A model generated the notes under the pieces. That model did not search any database. It had not been told where the DNA came from and saw only the letters and a program-made list of their open reading frames with translations. Positions 34,929 through 42,836 of a stretch of 64,000 nucleotides of DNA are shown piece after piece (the first letter of the stretch is position 1; each line of letters begins with the position of its first letter). The translations under genes were made by a program, and so were the position numbers. Source of the stretch: Joostella atrarenae (GTDB lineage Bacteria; Bacteroidota; Bacteroidia; Flavobacteriales; Flavobacteriaceae); NCBI RefSeq assembly GCF_021764745.1, contig NZ_JAETXX010000001.1, positions 558,001 to 622,000 on the forward strand, in the 5' to 3' direction.

Positions 34929-36485
34929 TTAAAATTTCGCTATAACTGCTTCAGCACAGCGTTCTCCATCCATAGCCGCAGAAATAATTCCACCGGCATA
35001 ACCTCCTCCTTCTCCACACGGAAATAAACCTTCAATTTGTGGATGTTCTAAATCTTCCTTTCTCGGAATATTTACAGGAGATGAGGTTCTAGATTCTACA
35101 CCTACAATATTAGCTTCGTTGGTATAATAACCATGCATTTTATCTCCAAAAGCGGCAAAACCTTTACGCAATCTACTTCCTATAAGTTTAGGTAATAATG
35201 AATGCAGTGGTGCTGATTTTAATCCCGGTTGGTATGAAGTGTCGTTTAAAGTAGGTGAAATTTTACCTTCTACAAAATCTACCAAACGCTGGGCTGGTGC
35301 TATTTGACTCCTTCCTCCAGCATTGAATGCTAATTTTTCTAAGTCTTTTTGGTATTCTAACCCTTTTAAAGGACCGAATTTATCATATTTAAAGAGGTCT
35401 TTTTCTATGTTTATTTCCACAACGATTCCAGAGTTTGCAAACCTATTGTTTCTTTTGCTAGGAGACATTCCGTTCACAACAACTTCTCCATTGGCAGTAG
35501 CTGCTGGAACAATAAAGCCACCAGGACACATACAGAAAGAATACACGCCACGTTCGTTAACTTGATGAACCAAACTATATGCCGCAGCTGGTAATAATTC
35601 ATCTCTTTTTCCAGGACAATGATATTGGATGCTATCGATAATCTCTTGCGGATGTTCTACACGTACGCCCATGGCAAAAGATTTTGCCTTTAAAGCGATG
35701 TCTTTCTTGTGCAATAGATCGTAGATATCTCTAGAAGAATGCCCTGTTGCCAAAATAACAGCATTTACAGGGAGTTCCTTACCGCTTTGTAATTGTATAG
35801 CTTTTAGTTTGTTGTCTTTGATTATAAAATCTACAACTCGGGCTTCAAAATGTACTTCTCCGCCATATTTTATAATATTCTCACGGATATTCTGAATGAT
35901 TTTAGGGAGTTTATTGGTTCCAATATGAGGATGCGCATCTACTAATATCTGGTCTGTAGCTCCGTGGTATACTAGATTCTCAAAAATCCTTCTTACATCT
36001 CCACGTTTTAAACTTCTAGTATATAATTTCCCGTCAGAATAAGTTCCAGCGCCGCCTTCTCCAAAACAATAGTTAGAATCCTCATTTACAAAATGCTCTT
36101 GATTTATAGCTTTTAAATCGCGCCTTCTGTCTTGTACATTCTTACCACGTTCTAAAACTATCGGTTTGTAGCCTAATTCTATGCATCGAAGTGCTGCATA
36201 CATTCCAGCAGGTCCAAAACCAATAATGTGTACCTCTTTTGCATTGGAAACATCTTTATAATCGAAAGTATAATCAGGACTATCAGAGGGTTTCTCTCCT
36301 AAATAAACCGCTACTTTATAATTAAAGATAATATCTCTTTTACGAGCATCTATGGATTTTCGCAATACTTTTACTGCTGAAATCTCTTCTTTAGAAACTC
36401 CTAATTGCTTGGATGCTTTATACAATAAAATATCCTCTTGCTTTTCTTCAGTAAGGTTAACACGGAGTTGAATCTCTTTTATCAT
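34929..36485 (-). CDS. FAD-dependent oxidoreductase (COG2509-like)
   Basis: A 518-residue flavoprotein. An N-terminal domain (about 1-90) precedes the dinucleotide motif HIIGFGPAGMYAALRCIELG, followed by LERGKNVQDRRRD, NYCFGEGGAGTYSDGKLYT and GHSSRDIYDLL, and a C-terminal GLFPCGEGGGYAGGIISAA segment. This matches the uncharacterised FAD-dependent dehydrogenases of COG2509, conserved across bacteria with no proven substrate. It is the first gene of a four-gene minus-strand group (with the basic protein, mepB and the RluA-type gene). Its -7 box lies four bases before the ATG. Confidence 0.88.
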   Translation of the reverse strand: MIKEIQLRVNLTEEKQEDILLYKASKQLGVSKEEISAVKVLRKSIDARKRDIIFNYKVAVYLGEKPSDSPDYTFDYKDVSNAKEVHIIGFGPAGMYAALRCIELGYKPIVLERGKNVQDRRRDLKAINQEHFVNEDSNYCFGEGGAGTYSDGKLYTRSLKRGDVRRIFENLVYHGATDQILVDAHPHIGTNKLPKIIQNIRENIIKYGGEVHFEARVVDFIIKDNKLKAIQLQSGKELPVNAVILATGHSSRDIYDLLHKKDIALKAKSFAMGVRVEHPQEIIDSIQYHCPGKRDELLPAAAYSLVHQVNERGVYSFCMCPGGFIVPAATANGEVVVNGMSPSKRNNRFANSGIVVEINIEKDLFKYDKFGPLKGLEYQKDLEKLAFNAGGRSQIAPAQRLVDFVEGKISPTLNDTSYQPGLKSAPLHSLLPKLIGSRLRKGFAAFGDKMHGYYTNEANIVGVESRTSSPVNIPRKEDLEHPQIEGLFPCGEGGGYAGGIISAAMDGERCAEAVIAKF

Positions 36486-36489
36486 GAAG

Positions 36490-36497
36490 CAAAATTA
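36490..36497 (-). promoter_or_regulatory. Putative -7 box of the FAD oxidoreductase gene (TAATTTTG), next to the ATG
   Basis: TAATTTTG on the minus strand ends four bases before ATG 36485, the same geometry as at thiL. No clear TTTG lies at -33. It suggests a leaderless transcript. Confidence 0.45.
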
Positions 36498-36668
36498 CGC
36501 AAATGAAATCAGTTTTTGTCAGCATAAAATTTTTAAAGCTATGCAGGTCAATCTAAAAGTGTATTTCCTCTTTTATTTTAGCGTAAAATAAACAAAAGCA
36601 GAAGTTTATTTAAATTGCTTTAAGTGTTCTAGTAGAAGATTTATGGACTAATAATAAAAGGCGTATTG

Positions 36669-37499
36669 TTATATAGACCTGCTTTTATCGCTATAGTCAA
36701 GGGATAATTCGTTGTCGTTTATTTTGTAAATCAGATCTTCTACTTCACCACAATTACAACATCTAGTTCCTGTTTTAATATAGAGAATACCGTTTATGGT
36801 ATATGTGGTCAATTTCTGTAGTGAACACGCACCTGTTAATGGATATACAAGGTCATTATAAATTGCAAATCGTGGTCCCGATGTAGAGCCATCCGAAGAG
36901 CGGTAGGAAGCTATAGTTACCTCAATATGTTTGTTTTTTGCGACATGCATTTCTGGAAGCCGATTAACAGCCGCTTTATTTAGTTCATTGGAAAGTGAAG
37001 CTAGATTTGCAGTAGTCTTTAACCGTTGATCCATTTCCTTTCTAGTTTGCTCATCGGTTATGATATGAGTATTTATCAGTTTAAAATCTATATTCTTTGT
37101 GTTAGGAATAACAGCGATGTCTAGATTTATATTATCTCGAAATAGAGAAGGCTCAATCGCCGTAAGTTCTAGTTTTCCTAAGATAGGATCTTCTTGAGTG
37201 GCATGCGTTGTTGTTTTTACCTTATGCGCTTTCCCAGATTTAAAATTTAGAAGATATAAATGTTTATTAAGAGGTTGATTTCCCCATAACATCAATGTGT
37301 CCGTATTCCAAAAGGTTAAAGAAAATGCATTTTTTAGATCATCTTGCCCGATTAATGTACCTTCATTATCAATTGAATACTCCAAAGTATCAGCCGACGA
37401 AAAATAGACATCATCTAATTTTAAAGGAGTACTTTTCTTAGTTTCTTTACAGCCAATTAGAATAATAATTAATAAAGATAGTGGTATGATATTGCGCAT
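36669..37499 (-). CDS. Lipoprotein of unknown function
   Basis: A 276-residue protein with a lipoprotein signal ending IILIGC (Cys17), followed by KETKKS. The mature part is mixed alpha/beta with a C-terminal CCNCGEVEDLIYKIND segment; the tight CxxC-like cluster TGTRCCNCGE might bind metal or form disulfides. A further Cys lies in TGACSLQKL. I do not recognise the family. It stands alone, with a -7 box at 37531-37538, between the FAD gene and the DUF1697 gene. Envelope location is inferred from the signal. Confidence 0.6.
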   Translation of the reverse strand: MRNIIPLSLLIIILIGCKETKKSTPLKLDDVYFSSADTLEYSIDNEGTLIGQDDLKNAFSLTFWNTDTLMLWGNQPLNKHLYLLNFKSGKAHKVKTTTHATQEDPILGKLELTAIEPSLFRDNINLDIAVIPNTKNIDFKLINTHIITDEQTRKEMDQRLKTTANLASLSNELNKAAVNRLPEMHVAKNKHIEVTIASYRSSDGSTSGPRFAIYNDLVYPLTGACSLQKLTTYTINGILYIKTGTRCCNCGEVEDLIYKINDNELSLDYSDKSRSI

Positions 37500-37530
37500 T
37501 ATTGCTATGAATTTGATTTTAAGGGGAATT

Positions 37531-37538
37531 CAAATATA
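37531..37538 (-). promoter_or_regulatory. Putative -7 box of the lipoprotein gene (TATATTTG)
   Basis: TATATTTG on the minus strand fits TAnnTTTG and lies 31 bases upstream of ATG 37499. No convincing -33 partner was seen. Confidence 0.45.
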
Positions 37539-37627
37539 GTCAATAATCTACATTTTTATTTATTTTTTTGATGAATTATTCCTGAATTTGTAGGAAATAG
37601 AGCTTCTGTTATCTCTAGCTTTTAGTG

Positions 37628-38167
37628 CTAATTACCACCCAATGCTACTAACTTTAAAACGGTTTTCCAGTTCCTAGTTGTTGCTTCAACTTTTAATTTT
37701 TTCTCAAAAAAGGCATTTGATAATTTTGATTGATGGTATTTCCCTTCGCAATAAATAAAAACATCTTTATCCTTAATTGTAAACAAATCTGGTGCGTAAT
37801 CATAACGCTCTGTCTCCTTTATATTTTCTTCGGAAGGAGATTCATTTAAAAAAGTAAGGTGGAGTTTATTTATATCTGAATCACTAGTATAATATGGATT
37901 TGACTCTGTTGCTTGTTTTAATTCTTTTACAGTTCTTATTACCACAGGAACTTCAAATCCAAATTTGTTTTTTATAGCATCTCTTATTTGTTCCGCTAGT
38001 TTTGTATGTGCTGATTCTTTTGAATCGAAAATCACATTTCCGCTTTGGATGTATGTAACGACATTAGAAAACTCCAAGGCTTCAAACATCCCTTTTAAAT
38101 CCGACATCAATATTTTTTTCTTTCCTCCAACATTTATCCCTCTTAGGATTGCAATTTTTCGCTGCAT
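37628..38167 (-). CDS. DUF1697 family protein
   Basis: A 179-residue cytoplasmic protein of the DUF1697 family: it opens with QRKIAILRGINVGGKKKI (compare the family hallmark LLRGINVGG), then MSDLKGMFEALEFSNVVTYIQSGNV shown in part, and VVIRTVKEL. The family is widespread with a known ferredoxin-like fold but no defined role. The start is set at ATG 38167 because it gives the usual N-terminus; ATG 38203 would overlap the upstream zinc-ribbon gene by 14 bases and add 12 non-conserved residues. It probably shares a transcript with that gene. Confidence 0.85.
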   Translation of the reverse strand: MQRKIAILRGINVGGKKKILMSDLKGMFEALEFSNVVTYIQSGNVIFDSKESAHTKLAEQIRDAIKNKFGFEVPVVIRTVKELKQATESNPYYTSDSDINKLHLTFLNESPSEENIKETERYDYAPDLFTIKDKDVFIYCEGKYHQSKLSNAFFEKKLKVEATTRNWKTVLKLVALGGN

Positions 38168-38189
38168 TATAATTGTTTCTTTATAGCTA

Positions 38190-38756
38190 TTATTTATAAT
38201 CATCAGGAGTTACCTTAATATTCAATAAGAATACGCCTTTTTTATCTTTATAATCGTATTTTAAAGTCACTTCATTTTTTCTAAAATCGGCCATATCTGG
38301 ATTTGTTTTCACAGAATTTATAATATTTGGCTCGATATTGCTTTTAAATTCATCGATATTAAGTTCAGATTTTTCTAGATTCACCAATGTATAATTATAC
38401 TGAAGTGTATTGTTTGGGAGGACTACAGAATTATCTAGCCGCGTGTCTTGATCGACCATAAACGGACAAGTTTTATTAATTTCGTTGGAAACCTTTACTA
38501 ATACTTCATCATAAGCAGAAGGACTAAAGAGCTTTTGAACAAAATAGAAACTTAGAATAGCAGCTATTACTCCAACTACGATAGAAGTGATTCTCTTTGT
38601 ATTACCCGTCTTTTTCTTTTCTTTTTGTGGAGCTATATATTCAGGCGTTTCTAAATTTTGTTTCGGCAAAGTATGACCACATTGTGAACAATATTTTGCA
38701 TTCGCAAAGTTTTCAGCATCACAATTCGAACAGTTTATTTTTTCCTTTGTATCCAT
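38190..38756 (-). CDS. Zinc-ribbon membrane protein
   Basis: A 188-residue protein with an N-terminal zinc ribbon (Cys9, Cys12, Cys23, Cys26, in INCSNCDAEN and KYCSQCGHTL), a charged linker, one membrane helix (about 56-77), and an extracytoplasmic domain of about 110 residues. This architecture is common in uncharacterised bacterial membrane proteins in which the ribbon lies in the cytoplasm. The outer domain has no motif I recognise. It lies 36 bases after the serine hydrolase gene and 22 bases before the DUF1697 start on the same strand. Confidence 0.75.
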   Translation of the reverse strand: MDTKEKINCSNCDAENFANAKYCSQCGHTLPKQNLETPEYIAPQKEKKKTGNTKRITSIVVGVIAAILSFYFVQKLFSPSAYDEVLVKVSNEINKTCPFMVDQDTRLDNSVVLPNNTLQYNYTLVNLEKSELNIDEFKSNIEPNIINSVKTNPDMADFRKNEVTLKYDYKDKKGVFLLNIKVTPDDYK

Positions 38757-38792
38757 TTATCTACGGAAGAGCTCCTTATTTTATAGTTAAAC

Positions 38793-40145
38793 TTAATTTA
38801 TTCCTTTAGAAATACCGCCTAAAAACCAATCAAAATCAAAGGCATCGCCAGAAGCTAATCCCATTCTTACTACAACAAGATCTTTTGATGGAACGATATA
38901 CACACGCTGACCTTGAAAACCATCGGCATAATAGGTGTCCATTGGTGCATGAGGCATTTTATCTGGTGTATTGAGCCAAAAATGTGCTCCGTAGAGGCCA
39001 TCAGAATTTGGTGCTGGTTCCGCTACATAATCGCTCCAATTCTTGTCAAATAACTGATCGCCGTCCCAATTTCCATTGTGGAGATATAGCAAACCAAATT
39101 TCCCCCAATCGCGAGTAGTTGCCCAGCCATAAGAAGAACCTACATAAGTTCCAGCAGCATCAGTTTCGATAAACATACTTTTCATTCCAATTCTATCGAT
39201 AAGCTTTTGGTACGGAAAGTTTAGATATTCCTCATAGCTATTAAATTCTTTTCGCAATAAAGAAGATAATAGATTTGTAGTTCCAGAGGAATAATTCCAT
39301 TGTTTATTTGGGGCAGCTTCTGCTAGTTTTTCTTCTTGTACTTTTCCCATATTGTCTGTTAGGAAAAGCATTTTGGTGACATCAGAAATGGTAGCATAAT
39401 CTTCGTTCCACGCTAAGCCGCTGCTCATGTGTAACAAATCGTTATACGTAATTTTTGCACGTTCATCGTTTTGCCAAGCTTTAATATTTGTAGGGTCGTT
39501 TACATTGAGCTTCCCTTCATATTGAAGAATCCCATAAAGTGTAGCCATAATACTTTTTGTCATCGACCAGCCGAGGAGTTTAGAATCTTTGTTTAGAGAG
39601 TCGGCATATTTTTCAGCAATAATCTGATTTTTATAAATAACCAATACAGAACGTGTTTTCTGAATCTCATTGTTGTCGAAAGAAGCATTTACAATCTCAT
39701 CGATTTGCTCATAATCTATATTAGAGAAGAAAGTATCTTTTTGCTGTAAGTCGCCATACGGATACGGCCGATTAATTCTCTCCGTATTTCGGATGGGTGC
39801 TTTCGCACTTTTAATTTTTTCTACATCTGCGTTTATTGGTAGTAAGACACACCCTAATCCTTCACGGTAAATGGCAGTACGCGATTTTAATCCGTAAACA
39901 CTAGCGGTAACCGAATTGGCTGTTTTATTAATCTTATTGTTTGCTAAGTTGACAGGCGCAAAATTATTGTCGTTATTTCTTGTGAATTGCTGACTTCTAC
40001 CGTCATTAAAAACACAAGAACACATGTTTTTTGCTGAAAATCCACTGATAATATTCAGTTTTGGATAGTTAAAGTAAACAACCGAAATAAATAATAAACA
40101 TATAAGAATGATTGTAAAGAGTGCGAAGCGTTTAAAATTTCTCAC
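38793..40145 (-). CDS. Serine hydrolase of the beta-lactamase/penicillin-binding class C type
   Basis: A 450-residue protein anchored by an N-terminal hydrophobic segment (about 7-26). The catalytic SxxK is LGWSMTKS (Ser194, Lys197), the second motif is WNYSSGTTNLLSS, with Tyr acting as base, and the C-terminal region has YADGFQGQRVYIVPSKDLVVV. It belongs to the broad family that includes D-aminopeptidases and esterases; there is no reason to call it a resistance beta-lactamase. An extra domain of about 120 residues precedes the catalytic part. It is the first gene of a three-gene minus-strand group. Confidence 0.82.
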   Translation of the reverse strand: MRNFKRFALFTIILICLLFISVVYFNYPKLNIISGFSAKNMCSCVFNDGRSQQFTRNNDNNFAPVNLANNKINKTANSVTASVYGLKSRTAIYREGLGCVLLPINADVEKIKSAKAPIRNTERINRPYPYGDLQQKDTFFSNIDYEQIDEIVNASFDNNEIQKTRSVLVIYKNQIIAEKYADSLNKDSKLLGWSMTKSIMATLYGILQYEGKLNVNDPTNIKAWQNDERAKITYNDLLHMSSGLAWNEDYATISDVTKMLFLTDNMGKVQEEKLAEAAPNKQWNYSSGTTNLLSSLLRKEFNSYEEYLNFPYQKLIDRIGMKSMFIETDAAGTYVGSSYGWATTRDWGKFGLLYLHNGNWDGDQLFDKNWSDYVAEPAPNSDGLYGAHFWLNTPDKMPHAPMDTYYADGFQGQRVYIVPSKDLVVVRMGLASGDAFDFDWFLGGISKGIN

Positions 40146-40375
40146 AGATTAGGTGTTGTAGTTAATGTAGAATAAAGATAATATAAAAAGATTTAAGAGC
40201 TGAAGATAGAGCGCATGGTTTTTGATGTATTAGATTGGGATATACAAAGAATAAATAGATTATTAAATACTCATTTCTAACGTTTATAGTCAATTAAAAA
40301 CAGATAAAGTATATCGAAATAATGGACTATTAAAACTTTCAACTTTATAACCTTTATACTTTACAAACTGTTGCC

Positions 40376-40383
40376 TACTTTTG
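40376..40383 (+). promoter_or_regulatory. Putative -7 box of sufS (TACTTTTG)
   Basis: TACTTTTG fits TAnnTTTG; TTTA at 40353-40356 lies 19 bases upstream as a -33-like word. The sufS ATG is 15 bases downstream. Confidence 0.6.
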
Positions 40384-40397
40384 TACAAAGATTAGTT

Positions 40398-41612
40398 ATG
40401 ATTGATATACAGAAAATACGTGAAGATTTCCCAATTTTAAAAAGGGAAATAAATGGATATCCTTTGGTTTATTTTGATAATGCTGCGACTTCGCAAACGC
40501 CAAAGCAGGTGATGGACTGTATTGTAGATTACTATTCTAATTACAATGCCAATATCCACCGTGGTGTACATACATTATCTCAGGAGGCTACAGATTTATA
40601 TGAGGCTTCTCGTAAAAAGATCCAAGCACATTTTAATGCTAAAAAGGATTATGAGATTATCTTCACTTCTGGGACTACACATAGTATAAACTTGGTTGCA
40701 AATGGGTTTTCTGCGCTTTTAAAGGAAGGCGATGAGCTTATAGTTTCTGCTTTAGAGCATCACTCTAATATTGTGCCTTGGCAAATGCTTTGTGAGCGCA
40801 CAGGAGCTGTCTTAAAAGTTATTCCGATGGACGAAAACGGAGAACTTAAGATGGATGTGTATTCAGAATTGTTATCGGATAAGACAAAGCTTGTTTTCTG
40901 TAATCATATTTCTAATGCTCTTGGAGTTATAAATCCTATCGAAGAAATTATTGCTAAAGCCCACGCTGTTGGTGCTGCGGTTTTAATAGATGGCGCGCAA
41001 GCTTGTCCGCATATAAAGCCAGATGTACAGGCATTAGATGTTGATTTCTATGTGGCTTCTGCTCATAAAATGTGTGGACCTACAGGTGTAGGAATGCTTT
41101 ATGGAAAAGAGGAGTGGTTAAAAAAATTGCCGCCTTACCAAGGAGGGGGAGAAATGATTGCGGAGGTTACTTTCGAAAAAACTACCTATGCAGATCTTCC
41201 TCATAAATTTGAAGCTGGGACTCCAAATATTTGTGGAGGAATTGCCTTTGGTGCTGCCATAGATTACATGAATAATATTGGTTTTGATGCTATTCTTGCT
41301 TATGAGAATGAGCTTTTAAAATATGGAACAGAAAAGCTTAACGAAATTGAAGGATTAAAGATTTATGGGGTTTCTGATAAGAAGGCTTCTGTAATTTCTT
41401 TCAATATTGAAGGTATCCATCCTTATGATATCGGAACTATTGTAGATAAGCTTGGAGTAGCTGTAAGAACGGGGCATCATTGTGCACAACCGATAATGGA
41501 TTTCTTTAAAATTCCGGGAACAGTGAGAGCTAGTTTTGCCTTTTATAATACCAAGGAAGAGATTGATGTATTGGTAGCAGCTGTAAAGAAAGCTTCAATG
41601 ATGCTTTCGTAG
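40398..41612 (+). CDS. sufS: Cysteine desulfurase SufS
   Basis: PLP enzyme that takes sulfur from cysteine and hands it as persulfide to SufE. The 404-residue protein has VYFDNAATSQTP at the N-terminus, the PLP lysine in ASAHKMCGPTG (Lys224), and the catalytic cysteine in VRTGHHCAQP (Cys362), the group II arrangement. The start is ATG 40398, giving MIDIQKIREDFP; a longer reading from TTG 40371 is excluded because the -7 box TACTTTTG lies between. The SufE, SufT-like and DUF2480 genes follow on the same strand. The 365-base gap to sufE carries the structured RNA candidate. Confidence 0.95.
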   Translation: MIDIQKIREDFPILKREINGYPLVYFDNAATSQTPKQVMDCIVDYYSNYNANIHRGVHTLSQEATDLYEASRKKIQAHFNAKKDYEIIFTSGTTHSINLVANGFSALLKEGDELIVSALEHHSNIVPWQMLCERTGAVLKVIPMDENGELKMDVYSELLSDKTKLVFCNHISNALGVINPIEEIIAKAHAVGAAVLIDGAQACPHIKPDVQALDVDFYVASAHKMCGPTGVGMLYGKEEWLKKLPPYQGGGEMIAEVTFEKTTYADLPHKFEAGTPNICGGIAFGAAIDYMNNIGFDAILAYENELLKYGTEKLNEIEGLKIYGVSDKKASVISFNIEGIHPYDIGTIVDKLGVAVRTGHHCAQPIMDFFKIPGTVRASFAFYNTKEEIDVLVAAVKKASMMLS

Positions 41613-41762
41613 TTTTTTATTGAAAAAGTATATCAATTTTATTGCTGAAATATTTATTGTTTCAATCATAAACGAGTTGTTTTTTTAAATGAGCTAACGG
41701 CTGATGCATTTATTTGAAATCTTAATTCTATTGTTATTGCATTAGGGATTGAGTGGTCTGTT

Positions 41763-41850
41763 TGAGCTCTTATGGCAAGAGATTGCCATAAAGCGAGTAA
41801 CGAAAGCCCGGACGCGAATTTTCTTCGCGGAATGCCCAAAAAGGAGCTTA
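41763..41850 (+). ncRNA. Candidate structured RNA: three-way junction with two hairpins
   Basis: A closing stem of seven pairs joins 41763-41769 to 41844-41850 (AGCTC/GAGCT core plus one G.U). Hairpin 1 (41770-41791) has a perfect nine-base stem TTATGGCAA/TTGCCATAA with a GAGA (GNRA) loop. Hairpin 2 (41813-41829) is CGCGAA/TTCGCG with a five-base loop. Unpaired stretches include AGCGAGTAACGAAAGCCCGG and GGAATGCCCAAAAAG. The segment is clearly richer in GC than its surroundings. I recall similar AAAGCCCG...GCCC sequences from flavobacterial intergenic regions but cannot name a family. The rest of the 365-base gap is AT-rich with no gene. Confidence 0.55.
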
Positions 41851-41931
41851 CATGATTGGTTTTATATCTTTTTAATGTCTTTAGATGCTTTCTACTATCA
41901 TTTTCCTTTATAATAACATATAGTAAAACAG

Positions 41932-41962
41932 TTGAATAGCATTTATTCTTGTTGTATTTTTG
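41932..41962 (+). promoter_or_regulatory. Promoter of sufE (TTG-N20-TATTTTTG)
   Basis: TTG at 41932-41934 and TATTTTTG at 41955-41962 are separated by 20 bases. The sufE ATG lies 15 bases downstream. Together with sdhCAB this is the best promoter match in the window. Confidence 0.75.
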
Positions 41963-41977
41963 TTGAAAATTAAACCT

Positions 41978-42400
41978 ATGACAATTCAAGAGATTCAAAA
42001 TGATATTGTAGATGAATTTTCTATTTTCGACGACTGGTTGCAGCGTTATGAGTATATGATCGAGCTAGGGAAGTCATTGCCACTTATTGATGAAGATTAT
42101 AAAACGGAAGATAATATAATTAAAGGATGCCAGAGTAAAGTATGGGTTCATGCGGAGCTTGAAGGTGATAAGTTGGTTTTTACTGCGGATAGTGATGCTA
42201 TTATTACTAAAGGAATTATTGCTATTTTAGTAAGAGCTTTCTCTAATCAAAGTCCAAAGGATATTATAGAGGCGAATACAGATTTTATAGATGAAATTGG
42301 CTTAAAAGAGCATTTGTCTCCAAATAGAGCTAATGGATTGGTGAGTATGATAAAACAATTAAAGTTATATGCAGTTGCATATCAGACACAATTAAATTAA
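41978..42400 (+). CDS. sufE: SufE family sulfur acceptor
   Basis: Accepts persulfide from SufS and delivers it to SufB. The 140-residue protein has the SufE layout with the sulfur-accepting cysteine in IIKGCQSKVW (Cys51), and the C-terminal LSPNRANGLVSMIKQLKLYA. The start is ATG 41978 (MTIQEIQNDI); a reading from TTG 41960 is excluded because that TTG is the end of the -7 box. It has its own promoter despite lying downstream of sufS. The SufT-like gene begins six bases after its stop. Confidence 0.93.
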   Translation: MTIQEIQNDIVDEFSIFDDWLQRYEYMIELGKSLPLIDEDYKTEDNIIKGCQSKVWVHAELEGDKLVFTADSDAIITKGIIAILVRAFSNQSPKDIIEANTDFIDEIGLKEHLSPNRANGLVSMIKQLKLYAVAYQTQLN

Positions 42401-42406
42401 AAAAAT

Positions 42407-42730
42407 ATGAGTGAAACAATAGATACAGCGGCATTAGGAGAAAAAATTGTAGTGGTTTTAAAAACTATTTATGATCCTGAGATTCCTGTAGACATCTATG
42501 AATTAGGACTTATTTATGATGTTTTTGTAAATGAAGATTATGAAGTTAAAGTTTTAATGACACTTACAACTCCAAACTGCCCAGTAGCAGAAACATTACC
42601 AGTGGAAGTAGAAGAAAGAATTAAAACTCTTGACGAGGTAAAAGATGCAGAGGTAGAAATTACTTTTGACCCGCCTTGGAGTCAAGAATTAATGAGTGAA
42701 GAAGCTAAATTGGAGTTAGGTTTATTGTAG
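42407..42730 (+). CDS. SUF-associated DUF59/MIP18 protein (SufT-like)
   Basis: A 107-residue protein of the MIP18/DUF59 family, which helps mature Fe-S proteins under high demand. Signature parts are TIYDPEIPVDIYELGLIYDV, with the conserved DPE, and LTTPNCPVAETLP with the reactive Cys. It follows sufE by six bases and ends before a 106-base spacer with a hairpin. Context and motifs support SufT; PaaD, another DUF59 protein, is unlikely without phenylacetate genes. Confidence 0.88.
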   Translation: MSETIDTAALGEKIVVVLKTIYDPEIPVDIYELGLIYDVFVNEDYEVKVLMTLTTPNCPVAETLPVEVEERIKTLDEVKDAEVEITFDPPWSQELMSEEAKLELGLL

Positions 42731-42739
42731 GAATACCTA

Positions 42740-42813
42740 AATAGCGATACGTTAAAGTTGTAAGGCACGGTGTAAGAAGTAAAAATGCTTATATATTAAA
42801 CTTTAACGCTATT
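42740..42813 (+). repeat. Self-complementary spacer between the SufT-like and DUF2480 genes
   Basis: AATAGCG (42740-42746) and GTTAAAGTT (42751-42759) pair with CGCTATT (42807-42813) and AACTTTAAC (42799-42807), the two stems sharing base 42807 and separated by a four-base bulge on the left. The loop is quasi-periodic (TTGTAAGGCACGGTGTAAG). No T-tract follows. Confidence 0.5.
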
Positions 42814-42836
42814 AAATACCCCAAAATCATAAATGC

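Noticed and set aside
38793-40145. Antibiotic-resistance beta-lactamase
   Set aside because: The SxxK and YSS motifs fit the broad serine-hydrolase family; nothing in the sequence or context indicates beta-lactam hydrolysis.
41666-41998. A 110-codon minus-strand reading frame across the sufS-sufE gap
   Set aside because: It crosses the structured RNA candidate and the sufE promoter and runs into the sufE start, has no recognisable domain, and its content (for example GIPRRKFASGLSLLALWQS) is just the antisense of the RNA stems. Such frames are typical false genes over structured repeats.
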